A DNA stretch of 35,906 bases, from NCBI GenBank assembly GCA_017461245.1, contig JAFTYW010000045.1:1-35906 (forward strand). Direction: 5' to 3'. Below, piece after piece: positions 12,193 through 21,502 of this stretch. Each line of letters starts with the position of its first letter. Position 1 is the stretch's first letter. The notes under the pieces were generated by a model. The model saw only the letters and a list, made by a program, of their open reading frames with translations, was not told the DNA's origin and searched no databases. Both the position numbers and the translations under genes were made by a program. The DNA is from Oscillospiraceae bacterium (GTDB taxonomy: Bacteria; Bacillota; Clostridia; Oscillospirales; Ruminococcaceae).

Positions 12193-13448
12193 AACATTTA
12201 AATATTTCCAGACTGTTCTATAATAAGACTTTTTGCCAGGTGTTTTCAATTATCGGCGCAATAATTATCTGGGCAACAGTTACGCTTACTGTTAAAACAG
12301 ACAGCGAGAAAATCATCAGAAACGTTCCTATCGACTTTTCTGTTGAAGGAACTGCTGTTGCTGCCTTGGGACTCAGCACATTTGACCACAGCGAAGATGC
12401 AGTTGACATTACCCTTTCGGGTTCACGCGGTGCCTTAAACTCTGTTACTAAAGAGGACTTTTTGGTAACTCTTTCTGTCGGCAGAGTTACAACAACGGGC
12501 AAGCATACAGTTTACATTGATGTAAACCTCAGAGATCAAAACAAAAATCTAACCGTTATTGATTATTCACCAAAATCAATTCAAGTTAATTTTGACAAGC
12601 TTGCAATAAAGACACTTCCAATCACAACCGATATCTCAAATCTCTCAGCAAAAAATGAGTTTATGCTTGATAAGGGCTATCCTGCTGCTCAAGAGGTAAC
12701 TATTTCGGGACCTGAGAGCGTTATTGGTACAGTTTCAAGCTGCGTTGCAAAAATCAACGACAGAAAGAAAGATATGGCACAAACTGCAACATTTAATTCA
12801 GTCCCCCTTATTCTTCTAGACGAAACAGGAAAAGCTGTAGAGAGCGAAAGCATATCTTTTGATAAAGATAGCGTTGATATTTCGGTACCTGTTTTAAAGA
12901 TCAAAAAGCTTCCTATTGCAGCAGATTTCATTAATAAACCCTCTAATTTTACGGATAGTGAGTTTGCATATACCCTTTCGCTTACCGAAATTGAGGTTGC
13001 TGGTCCGGTTGAAACTATTGATACAATGTCTCAACTTTATGTCAGATATGTTGATTTAAAAAGTGTTAAACCCGGAGATGTTGTGACACTGGACATTGAA
13101 CTCCCATCAGGATTTATAAACATTGCGAATATTACTTCTGTTGATGTAACCATTCCTTCAAACAATATGCAACAGAAAAACTTCACTGTAAATCAGTTTA
13201 AGTTTATAAGCGCTCCCGAAGACAAAGAGTTTACTCTTGTAACCAAAAAGCTCAGTAATGTAACTTTGGTTGGTGAGAGAACAATTATAAACAGTATTAC
13301 CGCTCAGGATATTGTTATCGAGGTTGACTTCTCAGCTGCAACTCTTTCGAGCGGAGTAACGACCCTTCCCGCCACCATTACTGTTCCTAACAAAAAAGGC
13401 GTTTTCTGGGCATACGGAAATTACGAGGTTGTAGTTCGAAGCAATTAG
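12189..13448 (+). CDS. cdaR: CdaA regulator CdaR (YbbR-domain protein)
   Basis: A 419-residue extracytoplasmic protein with one N-terminal span (VFSIIGAIIIWATVTLTV, about residues 18-35) and a series of YbbR-type beta-rich repeats (several copies of the pattern V-T-I-S/A-G-P, as in AQEVTISGPESVIG and EIEVAGPVETID). CdaR binds CdaA in the membrane and modulates its cyclase activity. It overlaps cdaA by four bases and ends just before a strong terminator, so cdaA-cdaR is a two-gene unit. Length and repeat number (about three to four) are usual for clostridial CdaR. Confidence 0.92.
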   Translation: MKHLNISRLFYNKTFCQVFSIIGAIIIWATVTLTVKTDSEKIIRNVPIDFSVEGTAVAALGLSTFDHSEDAVDITLSGSRGALNSVTKEDFLVTLSVGRVTTTGKHTVYIDVNLRDQNKNLTVIDYSPKSIQVNFDKLAIKTLPITTDISNLSAKNEFMLDKGYPAAQEVTISGPESVIGTVSSCVAKINDRKKDMAQTATFNSVPLILLDETGKAVESESISFDKDSVDISVPVLKIKKLPIAADFINKPSNFTDSEFAYTLSLTEIEVAGPVETIDTMSQLYVRYVDLKSVKPGDVVTLDIELPSGFINIANITSVDVTIPSNNMQQKNFTVNQFKFISAPEDKEFTLVTKKLSNVTLVGERTIINSITAQDIVIEVDFSAATLSSGVTTLPATITVPNKKGVFWAYGNYEVVVRSN

Positions 13449-13452
13449 CTAA

Positions 13453-13482
13453 AAAGCCGCTCTGCTAATGCGGAGCGGCTTT
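13453..13482 (+). terminator. terminator after cdaR
   Basis: Ten-bp stem AAAGCCGCTC (13453-13462) with GAGCGGCTTT (13473-13482), then ATTTTAT. Confidence 0.82.
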
Positions 13483-13508
13483 ATTTTATAAATGTGAGGT
13501 GAAAACAA

Positions 13509-15101
13509 GTGATTGTTGTCTCTGATGTTATTACAAACTTAAATGATGATCCCATCTCATCAATAGAAAAGGCAAAAAAACTTATTTCCTTGTCTGATAA
13601 CGATATTGCCGATTGTTTTGTACTTAAAACCTCAATAGATGCAAGGCATAGAAAACAGCCTCAGCTTGTTTCATCTGTAGGTTTTATAACTAAAAAAGAC
13701 GAAAAAAACCTTGTTAAAAAGCTTAATAACTCAAAAATCAGCTTTAGAAATATTTGTTCAACACTTCCAAAGGTTTCTTGTGGAAAAGTCGAATTAAAAA
13801 ATAGGCCTATTGTTGTAGGTTTTGGACCTGCCGGAATGTTTGCAGGTTTGGTTTTGGCAAGATACGGCTATCGACCGATTATAATTGAACGCGGTGCCGA
13901 GGTTGATAAGCGCGTAAAGGACGTTTCTCTGTTTTGGGAAACAGGTAAGCTTGATACTCAAAGCAATGTTCAGTTTGGTGAAGGCGGCGCAGGAACCTTT
14001 TCAGATGGAAAACTGACCACCCGAATAAACGACCCGCTTTGCGACTTTATTCTAAGCGAATTTGTTCGTTTTGGCGCACCGTCTGAAATACTTAAAAAGG
14101 CAAAGCCGCATATTGGAACCGACTATTTAAGAGAGGTCGTTAAATCAATCAAATCCGAGATCATTTCGCTTGGCGGCGAGATTTTAAATCATTCTCAGTT
14201 AACCGATTTGGCGGTCAAAAATGGCAAAATAGAGCGAATTTTCATAAACAACTTACCTATTCCCTGCTCTGCTCTTATTTTAGCTATCGGGCACAGCGCC
14301 AGAGACACCTTTGAGATGCTACTTAGCAAGGATATTATGATGCAAACAAAGCCATTTTCAATTGGTGTCAGAATTGAGCATCTGCAAGACAATATAAATT
14401 TTGGTTTATATGGAAAATACGCAGGTCACCCACTTCTTTCGAAAGGTGAATATCAACTTTCGCTTAGAAAAAATGACAGAGCAGTTTACACCTTTTGTAT
14501 GTGTCCGGGCGGCACCGTTGTGCCGTCATCTTCTGAATCGGATACAGTAGTTACAAACGGAATGAGTGTTTTTGCAAGAGATGGCAAAAATGCAAATAGT
14601 GCGCTTGTTGTTTCTGTTTCTCAAAGGGATTTTGGTGAAAATCCTATGGATGCCATAAACTTTCAGAGAAAGTTTGAAAAGGCTGCATTTACCGCGGGCG
14701 GTAGCAATTACTCCGCTCCTGCTCAAAGTGTTGGCGCGTTTTTAAATGACAAACCCGAGCTTAAGATAGGCAAAGTTGAGCCTACCTACTCGCTAGGTGT
14801 AAAAGAATGCGATTTTAACGCCATATTCCCATCTGAAATTTCAGATATGATGAAATGCGGTTTAAGCGATTTCGGGCGAAAAATACGCGGTTTTGATGCA
14901 AGTGACGCTATTTTAACCGGAATCGAAACAAGAACGTCATCCCCTGTTAGAATTTTGCGAGGAGAGAATCTTGAGTCTGTATCGGTAAGTGGACTTTATC
15001 CCTGCGGCGAAGGCGCGGGATATGCGGGCGGAATTATGAGCGCCGCAGTTGACGGTATTAAAGTTGCTCTCGCTTTGATTGAAAAATATAAACCTATGTA
15101 A
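13509..15101 (+). CDS. FAD-dependent dehydrogenase (COG2509-type)
   Basis: A 530-residue flavoprotein of the uncharacterized FAD-dependent dehydrogenase group (COG2509). After a leader domain of about 95 residues comes the Rossmann FAD-binding motif IVVGFGPAGMFAGLVLARYG followed by IIIERGAEVDKR; further group signatures are NVQFGEGGAGTFSDGKL, LAIGHSARDTF and the C-terminal YPCGEGAGYAGGIMSAAVDG. The start is a GTG at 13509 with GAGGTGA upstream. It stands alone between two terminators and its electron partner is unknown. Function beyond redox chemistry on an unknown substrate should not be assumed. Confidence 0.88.
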   Translation: MIVVSDVITNLNDDPISSIEKAKKLISLSDNDIADCFVLKTSIDARHRKQPQLVSSVGFITKKDEKNLVKKLNNSKISFRNICSTLPKVSCGKVELKNRPIVVGFGPAGMFAGLVLARYGYRPIIIERGAEVDKRVKDVSLFWETGKLDTQSNVQFGEGGAGTFSDGKLTTRINDPLCDFILSEFVRFGAPSEILKKAKPHIGTDYLREVVKSIKSEIISLGGEILNHSQLTDLAVKNGKIERIFINNLPIPCSALILAIGHSARDTFEMLLSKDIMMQTKPFSIGVRIEHLQDNINFGLYGKYAGHPLLSKGEYQLSLRKNDRAVYTFCMCPGGTVVPSSSESDTVVTNGMSVFARDGKNANSALVVSVSQRDFGENPMDAINFQRKFEKAAFTAGGSNYSAPAQSVGAFLNDKPELKIGKVEPTYSLGVKECDFNAIFPSEISDMMKCGLSDFGRKIRGFDASDAILTGIETRTSSPVRILRGENLESVSVSGLYPCGEGAGYAGGIMSAAVDGIKVALALIEKYKPM

Positions 15102-15105
15102 AAAA

Positions 15106-15136
15106 GAACCCTATGTAATTTTCTTACATAGGGTTC
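15106..15136. terminator. bidirectional terminator between convergent genes
   Basis: Perfect 13-bp stem GAACCCTATGTAA (15106-15118) with TTACATAGGGTTC (15124-15136), A-rich on the left and T-rich on the right, serving both the dehydrogenase gene (+) and pfkA (-). Confidence 0.85.
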
Positions 15137-15142
15137 TAATTT

Positions 15143-16102
15143 TTATTTAATTAAATCTGCTAACTTAAAGAGCTCCTGGTCAATGCTCTTTTTCATTTTA
15201 AGAGCTTCGTGGATATTGTAGTCAACGATGTCATTACCTTTCATAGCAACAACTCTGTTACCGATTCCATTCTTTAAAAGATCAACAGCATATTTACCCA
15301 TTCTCGAAGCAACGATCCTGTCCTTTGCAGAAGGAGCACCGCCGCGCTGAATGTGAGCCAAAATTGCGGCACGAGTTTCAATTCCCGTAGCTTCTTCGAT
15401 CTTTTTAGAAATCTCAGCAGAGCCGCCGATGCCCTCAGCAACAACAACGATAAAATTGTGCTTGCCTCTGTTTTTAGCGTCAACAACCTTTGCAAGAATA
15501 TCCTTTTCAAAATCAAAAGGAATTTCGGGAACAACTATTGCAGTTGCGCCGCCTGCAAGACCTGCGTTAAGAGCAAGGTCGCCGCATCTTCTGCCCATAA
15601 CCTCAACAACGCTGCAGCGAGCGTGAGAGTTACAGGTATCGCGAAGCTTATCAATTAAATCAACAACAGTGTTCATCGCTGTGTCGTAACCAATTGTGTA
15701 ATCGGTACAAGTAATATCATTATCAATAGTTCCGGGGATACCTACGCAGTTAATGCCGGCCGAAGAAAGATCGGCTGCGCCGCGGAAAGATCCGTCACCG
15801 CCGATAACAACAAGGCCTTCAATACCAAGCTTTTCGCAGGTTTCTTTTCCCTTTAAAACGCCTTCTTGATCCTTGAACTCAAGGCATCTTGCGGTGTAAA
15901 TAGCTGTACCGCCCTTATTGATAATATTGGAAACACTATTAACAGTCATTTCCTCGATTTTGCCGTTGATAAGACCGTTATAACCATCATAAATTCCGTA
16001 GACTTTAAATCCCTCAGCGAGAGCACAGCGCACAACCGAACGAACGGCAGCGTTCATACCGGGAGCATCTCCTCCGCTTGTTAAAACACCGATTGATCTC
16101 AT
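15143..16102 (-). CDS. pfkA: ATP-dependent 6-phosphofructokinase
   Basis: A 319-residue cytosolic PfkA, the committed step of glycolysis (fructose-6-phosphate to fructose-1,6-bisphosphate). Motifs are LTSGGDAPGMNAAVR at the N-terminus, the ATP-binding VVIGGDGSFRGA, the catalytic PGTIDNDI (with GTID), EVMGRRCGDLAL and ILAHIQRGGAPSAKDR. The length matches bacterial homotetrameric PfkA, with effector-site residues in the usual places. The gene has its own promoter and a palindrome in its leader, 126 bases after dnaE, and ends at a bidirectional terminator. In many Firmicutes dnaE-pfkA-pyk are neighbours; pyk is absent here. Confidence 0.97.
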   Translation of the reverse strand: MRSIGVLTSGGDAPGMNAAVRSVVRCALAEGFKVYGIYDGYNGLINGKIEEMTVNSVSNIINKGGTAIYTARCLEFKDQEGVLKGKETCEKLGIEGLVVIGGDGSFRGAADLSSAGINCVGIPGTIDNDITCTDYTIGYDTAMNTVVDLIDKLRDTCNSHARCSVVEVMGRRCGDLALNAGLAGGATAIVVPEIPFDFEKDILAKVVDAKNRGKHNFIVVVAEGIGGSAEISKKIEEATGIETRAAILAHIQRGGAPSAKDRIVASRMGKYAVDLLKNGIGNRVVAMKGNDIVDYNIHEALKMKKSIDQELFKLADLIK

Positions 16103-16119
16103 ACTGATTCCTCCATAAC

Positions 16120-16133
16120 ATAGTATATACTAT
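16120..16133. promoter_or_regulatory. palindrome in the pfkA leader
   Basis: Perfect 14-bp palindrome ATAGTATATACTAT, about ten bases downstream of the predicted start of transcription and just before the ribosome binding site. Could be an operator; the binding protein is unknown. Confidence 0.4.
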
Positions 16134-16138
16134 AAATA

Positions 16139-16167
16139 AGTTTATAACTATGTTACATTTATGTCAA
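16139..16167 (-). promoter_or_regulatory. promoter for pfkA
   Basis: On the minus strand TTGACA (16162-16167) and TAAACT (16139-16144), spaced 17 bases, with a GGAGG site before the ATG. Confidence 0.65.
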
Positions 16168-16228
16168 TATTTGACAAGAACTTTTTTATGGACAAATCGC
16201 TCATCTTTTAAAACGAATGTTACATTTC

Positions 16229-19200
16229 TTAATCTCTTATCACAACGCATTCATCACCTATCAAGTCGCGAATGTTGCCAATCAGAATATAATTACAGTC
16301 GGTTGTGAATTTATCGCCTAATTTAAGGAGCTTGTTTGTATCAGCAATTCGCACGATAACTTGATAATCTCCTCTGCTTGCACGTGATAAAAGATTTAAG
16401 ATGCTTTTGTATTCATAAGAGTCCTCGGAAGGCACCTTTAAAAACAGCTTTTTCTCTTTTGGCTTTGGTTTTACAAAATCCTCTGCAAAGGAAACGCTGT
16501 CGCAAATAAGCTTAGCGCTTCCCTCGTCCTTCATATCAAGCGAGCCGTTTATTAAAACTATGCTTTTCTGATCATCGACCTTGTACTCATACAGCATACT
16601 TTCAAATCTCGCAAGAATATTCGGGAACGCAAGAACCTCGATCTCGCCTTCCATATCCTCTAATGTAATATATGCCATTGATCTGTTCGATCTTGTGTTT
16701 TTAAGTTTTATTTGAGTAATGACCCCCAAAACACTTACCTTTTGCCCATCATAAAAGCGCCCAGATCCATCGTTTAGCTCACCGCTTGTAACAAGGCTGT
16801 GCTTTTTAATAAGCGAAGTGTAAGGCATAATGGGGTGTCCTGAGATGAACATTCCAACAGTTTCTTTTTCAAACTTAAGAATAATATCGTTTGTAAACTC
16901 CTCTTTTGGCGCAAGGATTACTCCGCTTGACTCTGTAAAGCTTACGCTTTCCATTGCAAACAGATTAGTCTGACCGAACATTGTTCTTTTATTCTCGGCG
17001 TCGATACTGTCAAGCACCTCGGTATACCCCTCAAGCATCTGCCTGCGGTTGTACTCAAGTGAATCGAGCGAACCGCTCTTTATAAGGCTTTCAATGGACT
17101 TTTTGTTGAAATCCTTGCCGCTGAGTCGCTTGCAGAAATCGTAGAAGGACTTAAACTTGCCTTGCTGCTGGCGACTTTTTATTATTGAGGTAATAACGCC
17201 TTTTCCAAGATTTTTAATAGCAAGAAGTCCGAAACGAATGTTGTTATTGTCAACAGTAAAACCCATATCACTCTTTGAAATATCGGGCGGCAAGACCTTA
17301 ATTCCCATTTCACCGCAAGCAGAGACATAAGAAATAAGCTTGTCTGTGTTTTCAAGAACGCTGGTCATAAGCGCCGCCATAAACTCAACGGGATAGTGAC
17401 ATTTAAGATATGCTGTTTTGTATGAAACAAAGGCATAGGCCGCGGCGTGAGATTTGTTAAATGCGTAAGAAGCAAAGCTCAGCATCTGGTCGAAAATTTC
17501 GTTAGCGGTTTTTTCGTCAACACCGCGCTTGACCGCTCCGTCGCATTCGTCAGAGCCGTAAATAAAGTTCTGGCGTTCTTTTTCCATAACGTCAAATTTT
17601 TTCTTTGACATTGCACGCCTTACAAGGTCAGCCTTACCAAGAGAATATCCCGCAAGCTCGCGGAAAATCTGCATTACCTGCTCCTGATAAACAATGCAGC
17701 CGTAAGTAACCTCTAAAATCGGCTTTAAAATAGGGTGCTTGTAGGTTATGCCCTCGGGATTGTGGCGGTTTTTGTTGTACTGCGGGATAGAATCCATCGG
17801 TCCGGGACGATAAAGAGAGATGATCGCGATTAGATCCTCAATATTTTCGGGCTTAAGAGCCATAAGTTCCTCTCTCATACCTGCGGATTCAAACTGGAAA
17901 ACGCCCTTTGTATTGCCCTTTGAAAGCATCAAAAAAGTTTCTTTGTCATTTATAGATATGCTGTTTTCATCAAAATTGGGATTTCTTTTCTTTATCTGTT
18001 TTACAGTATCATCAATTACTGTCAATGTGCGCAACCCAAGGAAATCCATCTTAAGAAGACCAAGCTCTTCAAGTGTAGTCATCGGGAACTGAGTTACAAC
18101 GCTGTCATCATTTTTCTGCAACGGAACGTAGTCCGAAACAGGCTTGTCTGTGATAACAACACCTGCTGCATGCATTGAGCTGTGGCGAGGCATTCCCTCA
18201 ACCTTTTGAGCCATATCAATAAGCTCTTTGATCTGAGCGCTTTCGTTATATTTCTCTCTTAATTTTTCTGAAGCATTTAAAGCTTTTTCAATAGTTATTT
18301 TAAGGTCGTTGGGTACAAGCTTGGCAATCTCGTCAACCACCTGATAGCTCATTCCAAGCGCCCTGCCAACGTCACGAATAGCCTGCTTTGCCGCCATTGT
18401 TCCAAAGGTTACGATCTGTGCAACATGGTCAGCACCGTATTTTCTTATAACATAATCAATAACTTCCTGTCTTCGCTCGTAACAAAAGTCAACGTCAAAG
18501 TCCGGCATGCTGATTCTTTCGGGGTTAAGAAAACGTTCAAAAAGAAGATTGTATCTGATCGGATCAATTCCGGTTATTCCAATGCAGTAAGCCGCAAGGC
18601 TTCCTGCGCCCGAGCCTCTGCCCGGGCCTACTGGAATATCGTTTTCCTTGGCAAAGCGAATAAAATCATAAACAATGAGATAATAAGTGATATATCCCAT
18701 TTTTTCTATGATTGAAAGCTCATAATTTAATCTGTCGACGATTTTCTCGTCAACATCTTTGCCGTAATTTCTATAAAGCCCCTCAAAGCAGAGCCTGTAG
18801 AAATAATCGCGGTTATTTTCTCCCGTGGGAGCGGTGTAATTAGGCAGTTTTGTGTTTCCAAACTCAAATGTTACATTGCACATATCAGCAATTTTAACCG
18901 TATTTTCGATAGCACCGTCAAAGGCAGAAAACAGCTTTTCCATTTCCTCTTTGGATTTTATATAAAAGTCCTCTGTGGAAAATTCGAGTCCACCCTCATC
19001 GTAAATAGTTTTACCGGTTTGAATGCTTATTAAAACATTCTGCATTTTTGAGTCGATTTTTTCGATATAATGAGCATCGTTTGTTGCAACAAGGCCAACA
19101 CTAAGCTCTTTTGAAAGTCTGTTTAAATCGCCTAAAATCTTTTTCTGCTCTACAATTCCATGGTCTTGAATCTCAATAAAGAAATTCTCTTTTCCAAATA

Positions 19201-19693
19201 TGTTAATATATCTTTCGGCAGCAGCTTTGGCGCCGTTATAATCGTCATTAACAAGTTTTCTGGGAATTTCTCCTGCAAGGCAGGCGGAAAGCGCAATAAG
19301 CCCCTCGGAATTTTCTTCAAGTAGCTCTAAATCAACTCTCGGTTTAGTGTAAAATCCTTCGGTGAAAGCCTGAGAAACCATTTTAATAAGGTTTTGGTAG
19401 CCAACATTGTTTTTACAAAGCAAAACAAGGTGGTAAGGCGAAACATCAATACCCGAAACCTTATCGAATCTTGTTCTCGGAGCAACATAAACCTCGCAAC
19501 CAATGATAGGCTTGACTCCCTGCGCAATGCACTCTTTATAAAAATCAACAACTCCGTTCATCACGCCGTGGTCGGTTATTGCAACGGCGGGTTGTCCGAG
19601 CTCTTTTGCACGACTAACAAGACGCTTGATTCTGCAAGCGCCGTCAAGGAGGCTGTATTCGCTGTGAACATGGAGATGCACAAACTCGGACAT
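16229..19693 (-). CDS. dnaE: DNA polymerase III subunit alpha
   Basis: A 1154-residue DnaE, the bacterial replicative polymerase alpha subunit (DnaE type; Firmicutes also have PolC). The N-terminal PHP domain begins HLHVHSEYSLLDGACRIKR; the polymerase core shows GPGRGSGAGSLAAYCIGIT, the metal-binding aspartates in MPDFDVDFCYERRQEVIDYV, and the third in LLKMDFLGLRTLTVID. Helix-hairpin-helix and the C-terminal OB domain (VSVLGVITQIKLKNTRSN onward) are present. Length is standard. The start ATG follows GGGAAGTGA. It lies 12 bases after whiA, so it is the last gene of the hprK-to-dnaE unit. Confidence 0.97.
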   Translation of the reverse strand: MSEFVHLHVHSEYSLLDGACRIKRLVSRAKELGQPAVAITDHGVMNGVVDFYKECIAQGVKPIIGCEVYVAPRTRFDKVSGIDVSPYHLVLLCKNNVGYQNLIKMVSQAFTEGFYTKPRVDLELLEENSEGLIALSACLAGEIPRKLVNDDYNGAKAAAERYINIFGKENFFIEIQDHGIVEQKKILGDLNRLSKELSVGLVATNDAHYIEKIDSKMQNVLISIQTGKTIYDEGGLEFSTEDFYIKSKEEMEKLFSAFDGAIENTVKIADMCNVTFEFGNTKLPNYTAPTGENNRDYFYRLCFEGLYRNYGKDVDEKIVDRLNYELSIIEKMGYITYYLIVYDFIRFAKENDIPVGPGRGSGAGSLAAYCIGITGIDPIRYNLLFERFLNPERISMPDFDVDFCYERRQEVIDYVIRKYGADHVAQIVTFGTMAAKQAIRDVGRALGMSYQVVDEIAKLVPNDLKITIEKALNASEKLREKYNESAQIKELIDMAQKVEGMPRHSSMHAAGVVITDKPVSDYVPLQKNDDSVVTQFPMTTLEELGLLKMDFLGLRTLTVIDDTVKQIKKRNPNFDENSISINDKETFLMLSKGNTKGVFQFESAGMREELMALKPENIEDLIAIISLYRPGPMDSIPQYNKNRHNPEGITYKHPILKPILEVTYGCIVYQEQVMQIFRELAGYSLGKADLVRRAMSKKKFDVMEKERQNFIYGSDECDGAVKRGVDEKTANEIFDQMLSFASYAFNKSHAAAYAFVSYKTAYLKCHYPVEFMAALMTSVLENTDKLISYVSACGEMGIKVLPPDISKSDMGFTVDNNNIRFGLLAIKNLGKGVITSIIKSRQQQGKFKSFYDFCKRLSGKDFNKKSIESLIKSGSLDSLEYNRRQMLEGYTEVLDSIDAENKRTMFGQTNLFAMESVSFTESSGVILAPKEEFTNDIILKFEKETVGMFISGHPIMPYTSLIKKHSLVTSGELNDGSGRFYDGQKVSVLGVITQIKLKNTRSNRSMAYITLEDMEGEIEVLAFPNILARFESMLYEYKVDDQKSIVLINGSLDMKDEGSAKLICDSVSFAEDFVKPKPKEKKLFLKVPSEDSYEYKSILNLLSRASRGDYQVIVRIADTNKLLKLGDKFTTDCNYILIGNIRDLIGDECVVIRD

Positions 19694-19705
19694 AAATTCA
19701 CTTCC

Positions 19706-20614
19706 CTATTTTTGTTTTAATTCCTCTGAAATCTGAACTATCTTCTTAAGTCTTCTGTCAATTCCCGATTTACTGAACTGGCCATTCAACTCGCGTGCCA
19801 TTTCGCTAAGCGGCATTTCGGGGTTTTCAAGCCTGAAAAGAGCGATTTTTTGCAAGTCATCTGGTAAAAACTCCATGCCTCTTTTTGAAACTATGTAATT
19901 TATTGCATCTACTTGATTTAACGCAACATTTATAGTCTTTTTAAGGTTTGCAGTTTCGCAGTTGTTTCTGCGGTTTATTCTGTTTCTAAGGTCTTTTATA
20001 ACCTTGGAATCCATAAGCTCCAGGCTCTTTTTAATTGCACCTATTCCGGTTAAAACATCCTCTATTGCAGTGCTATCCTTAAAATAAACAATATGACTTT
20101 CGCGCCTGATCATACTTTTGGGAGAAAACTCAAGTGCCGTCAGCATATTCTGGGTAAAAACCGCGTAATTCTTATTTTTAAAAGAAAGCTCAAGGTGATA
20201 TTCTGCAGAAGGATCGGCAATCGAGCCGCAACCCAAGAAAACGCCTTTTATGTATGCCCACGTAATAGCTTCGTCAAGCGAAAGTAAACCTATTGTTTCA
20301 GAAAACTTGCCGCAGTTAAAGCTATCACATATAGTTTTACAGATTTTCGCATCATCAATTTTGACTTGAAACAAGTCTCTCTTTTGCTCTTTTGAGGCAA
20401 AAAGCGTTAAAACAGGCACATTAACCCGATATAGACGACCAATCAGCTTGGAAAAGTATACCGCGACCTCATTACATTCAGATAAAAACTCAATTTCCCT
20501 TTCAGAATATGCTCTTGCAGAACAAAGCAAGCCGTAAAGCAAAGAAGCTTTACAGCTATCAGGCATCTTATATGCTTCGCATATCTCAATTTTAACCTGA
20601 TTTGAAAAAGTCAT
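19706..20614 (-). CDS. whiA: DNA-binding protein WhiA
   Basis: A 302-residue WhiA: an N-terminal LAGLIDADG-like fold (residues about 20-200, including AYIKGVFLGCGSIADPSAEYHLE) joined to a C-terminal helix-turn-helix (FLPDDLQKIALFRLENPEMPLSEMARELNGQFSKSG). It controls sporulation genes in Streptomyces and affects division and chromosome segregation in other Gram-positives; its role here is inferred. It follows rapZ by 15 bases. The usual middle gene, yvcK, is missing from the rapZ-yvcK-whiA cluster. Confidence 0.94.
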   Translation of the reverse strand: MTFSNQVKIEICEAYKMPDSCKASLLYGLLCSARAYSEREIEFLSECNEVAVYFSKLIGRLYRVNVPVLTLFASKEQKRDLFQVKIDDAKICKTICDSFNCGKFSETIGLLSLDEAITWAYIKGVFLGCGSIADPSAEYHLELSFKNKNYAVFTQNMLTALEFSPKSMIRRESHIVYFKDSTAIEDVLTGIGAIKKSLELMDSKVIKDLRNRINRRNNCETANLKKTINVALNQVDAINYIVSKRGMEFLPDDLQKIALFRLENPEMPLSEMARELNGQFSKSGIDRRLKKIVQISEELKQK

Positions 20615-20629
20615 TTGAGTTTACCCACT

Positions 20630-21490
20630 TTAATTTTTGTCAATATCCCTATGATTTACACTTACATTTATCCCGTTTTCAGAAATATGCTTTTTAAGTA
20701 TTTCCGAAAATACGACTGAGCGGTGTTTTCCGCCTGTGCATCCTATTGCAATAACAAGCTGGCTTTTTCCCTCGTCGATGTATAAAGGGATTAAGTAATC
20801 GATCATATCGACCAGCTTTTTCTCATAGATCTGAGCCTGCGGCCACTTCATAACATAGTCATAAACCGACTCATCTAATCCCGTTTTGTCCTTAAGTGCG
20901 TCGATATAGAACGGATTAGGAATGCATCTTACATCAAAAACAAGGTCTGCTTCGTTAGGCAAACCATATTTAAAGCCAAACGAAACACATCGCACTATCA
21001 TAGATTTTCTTTTATCACCCAAAAACAGACTTATTATCCGTTCTTTTAGCTGTGAAGGCGATAAAAACGAGGTGTCAATTATGTAGTCAGCGGACTCTCT
21101 GATGCGCCTCAGCATTGCTCTTTCAGCATTTATTGCAGATTGAGTACCGAGCATTCCGTCGTCAAGCGGATGTTTTCGGCGAGTTTCCTTGTATCTGTTC
21201 ATTAAAACAGCATCAACGCAGTCAAGAAAAAGGATTTTATAAGAAATATTTTGCTTTTTAAGCTCGTCAAGGCCATCATACAGAGCATAGAATAAATCTC
21301 CTCCCCGAACGTCTGTTGCGATAGCAACCTTTGAGAGCTTTTCATTTTTGCCGTTGGTGCATATCTCAGATATTTTAGGTATTAACTGAGGTGGCATATT
21401 GTCAATACAGAAATATCCAATATCCTCAAGCGCAACCATTGCGCGAGATTTTCCCGAGCCTGAAAGACCCGTTACAATAACTATTTCCAT
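20630..21490 (-). CDS. rapZ: RapZ-family nucleotide-binding protein
   Basis: A 286-residue protein of the RapZ/YvcJ family. The Walker A motif VTGLSGSGKSRAM is at the N-terminus and the C-terminal domain carries IAIGCTGGKHRSVVFSE, a conserved signature. In E. coli RapZ directs RNase E to small RNAs that control glucosamine-6-phosphate synthase; in Bacillus YvcJ affects competence. The role in this organism is unknown. It sits 12 bases after murB within the hprK-murB-rapZ-whiA-dnaE run. Confidence 0.94.
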   Translation of the reverse strand: MEIVIVTGLSGSGKSRAMVALEDIGYFCIDNMPPQLIPKISEICTNGKNEKLSKVAIATDVRGGDLFYALYDGLDELKKQNISYKILFLDCVDAVLMNRYKETRRKHPLDDGMLGTQSAINAERAMLRRIRESADYIIDTSFLSPSQLKERIISLFLGDKRKSMIVRCVSFGFKYGLPNEADLVFDVRCIPNPFYIDALKDKTGLDESVYDYVMKWPQAQIYEKKLVDMIDYLIPLYIDEGKSQLVIAIGCTGGKHRSVVFSEILKKHISENGINVSVNHRDIDKN

Positions 21491-21502
21491 AAAAACTCCA
21501 AA

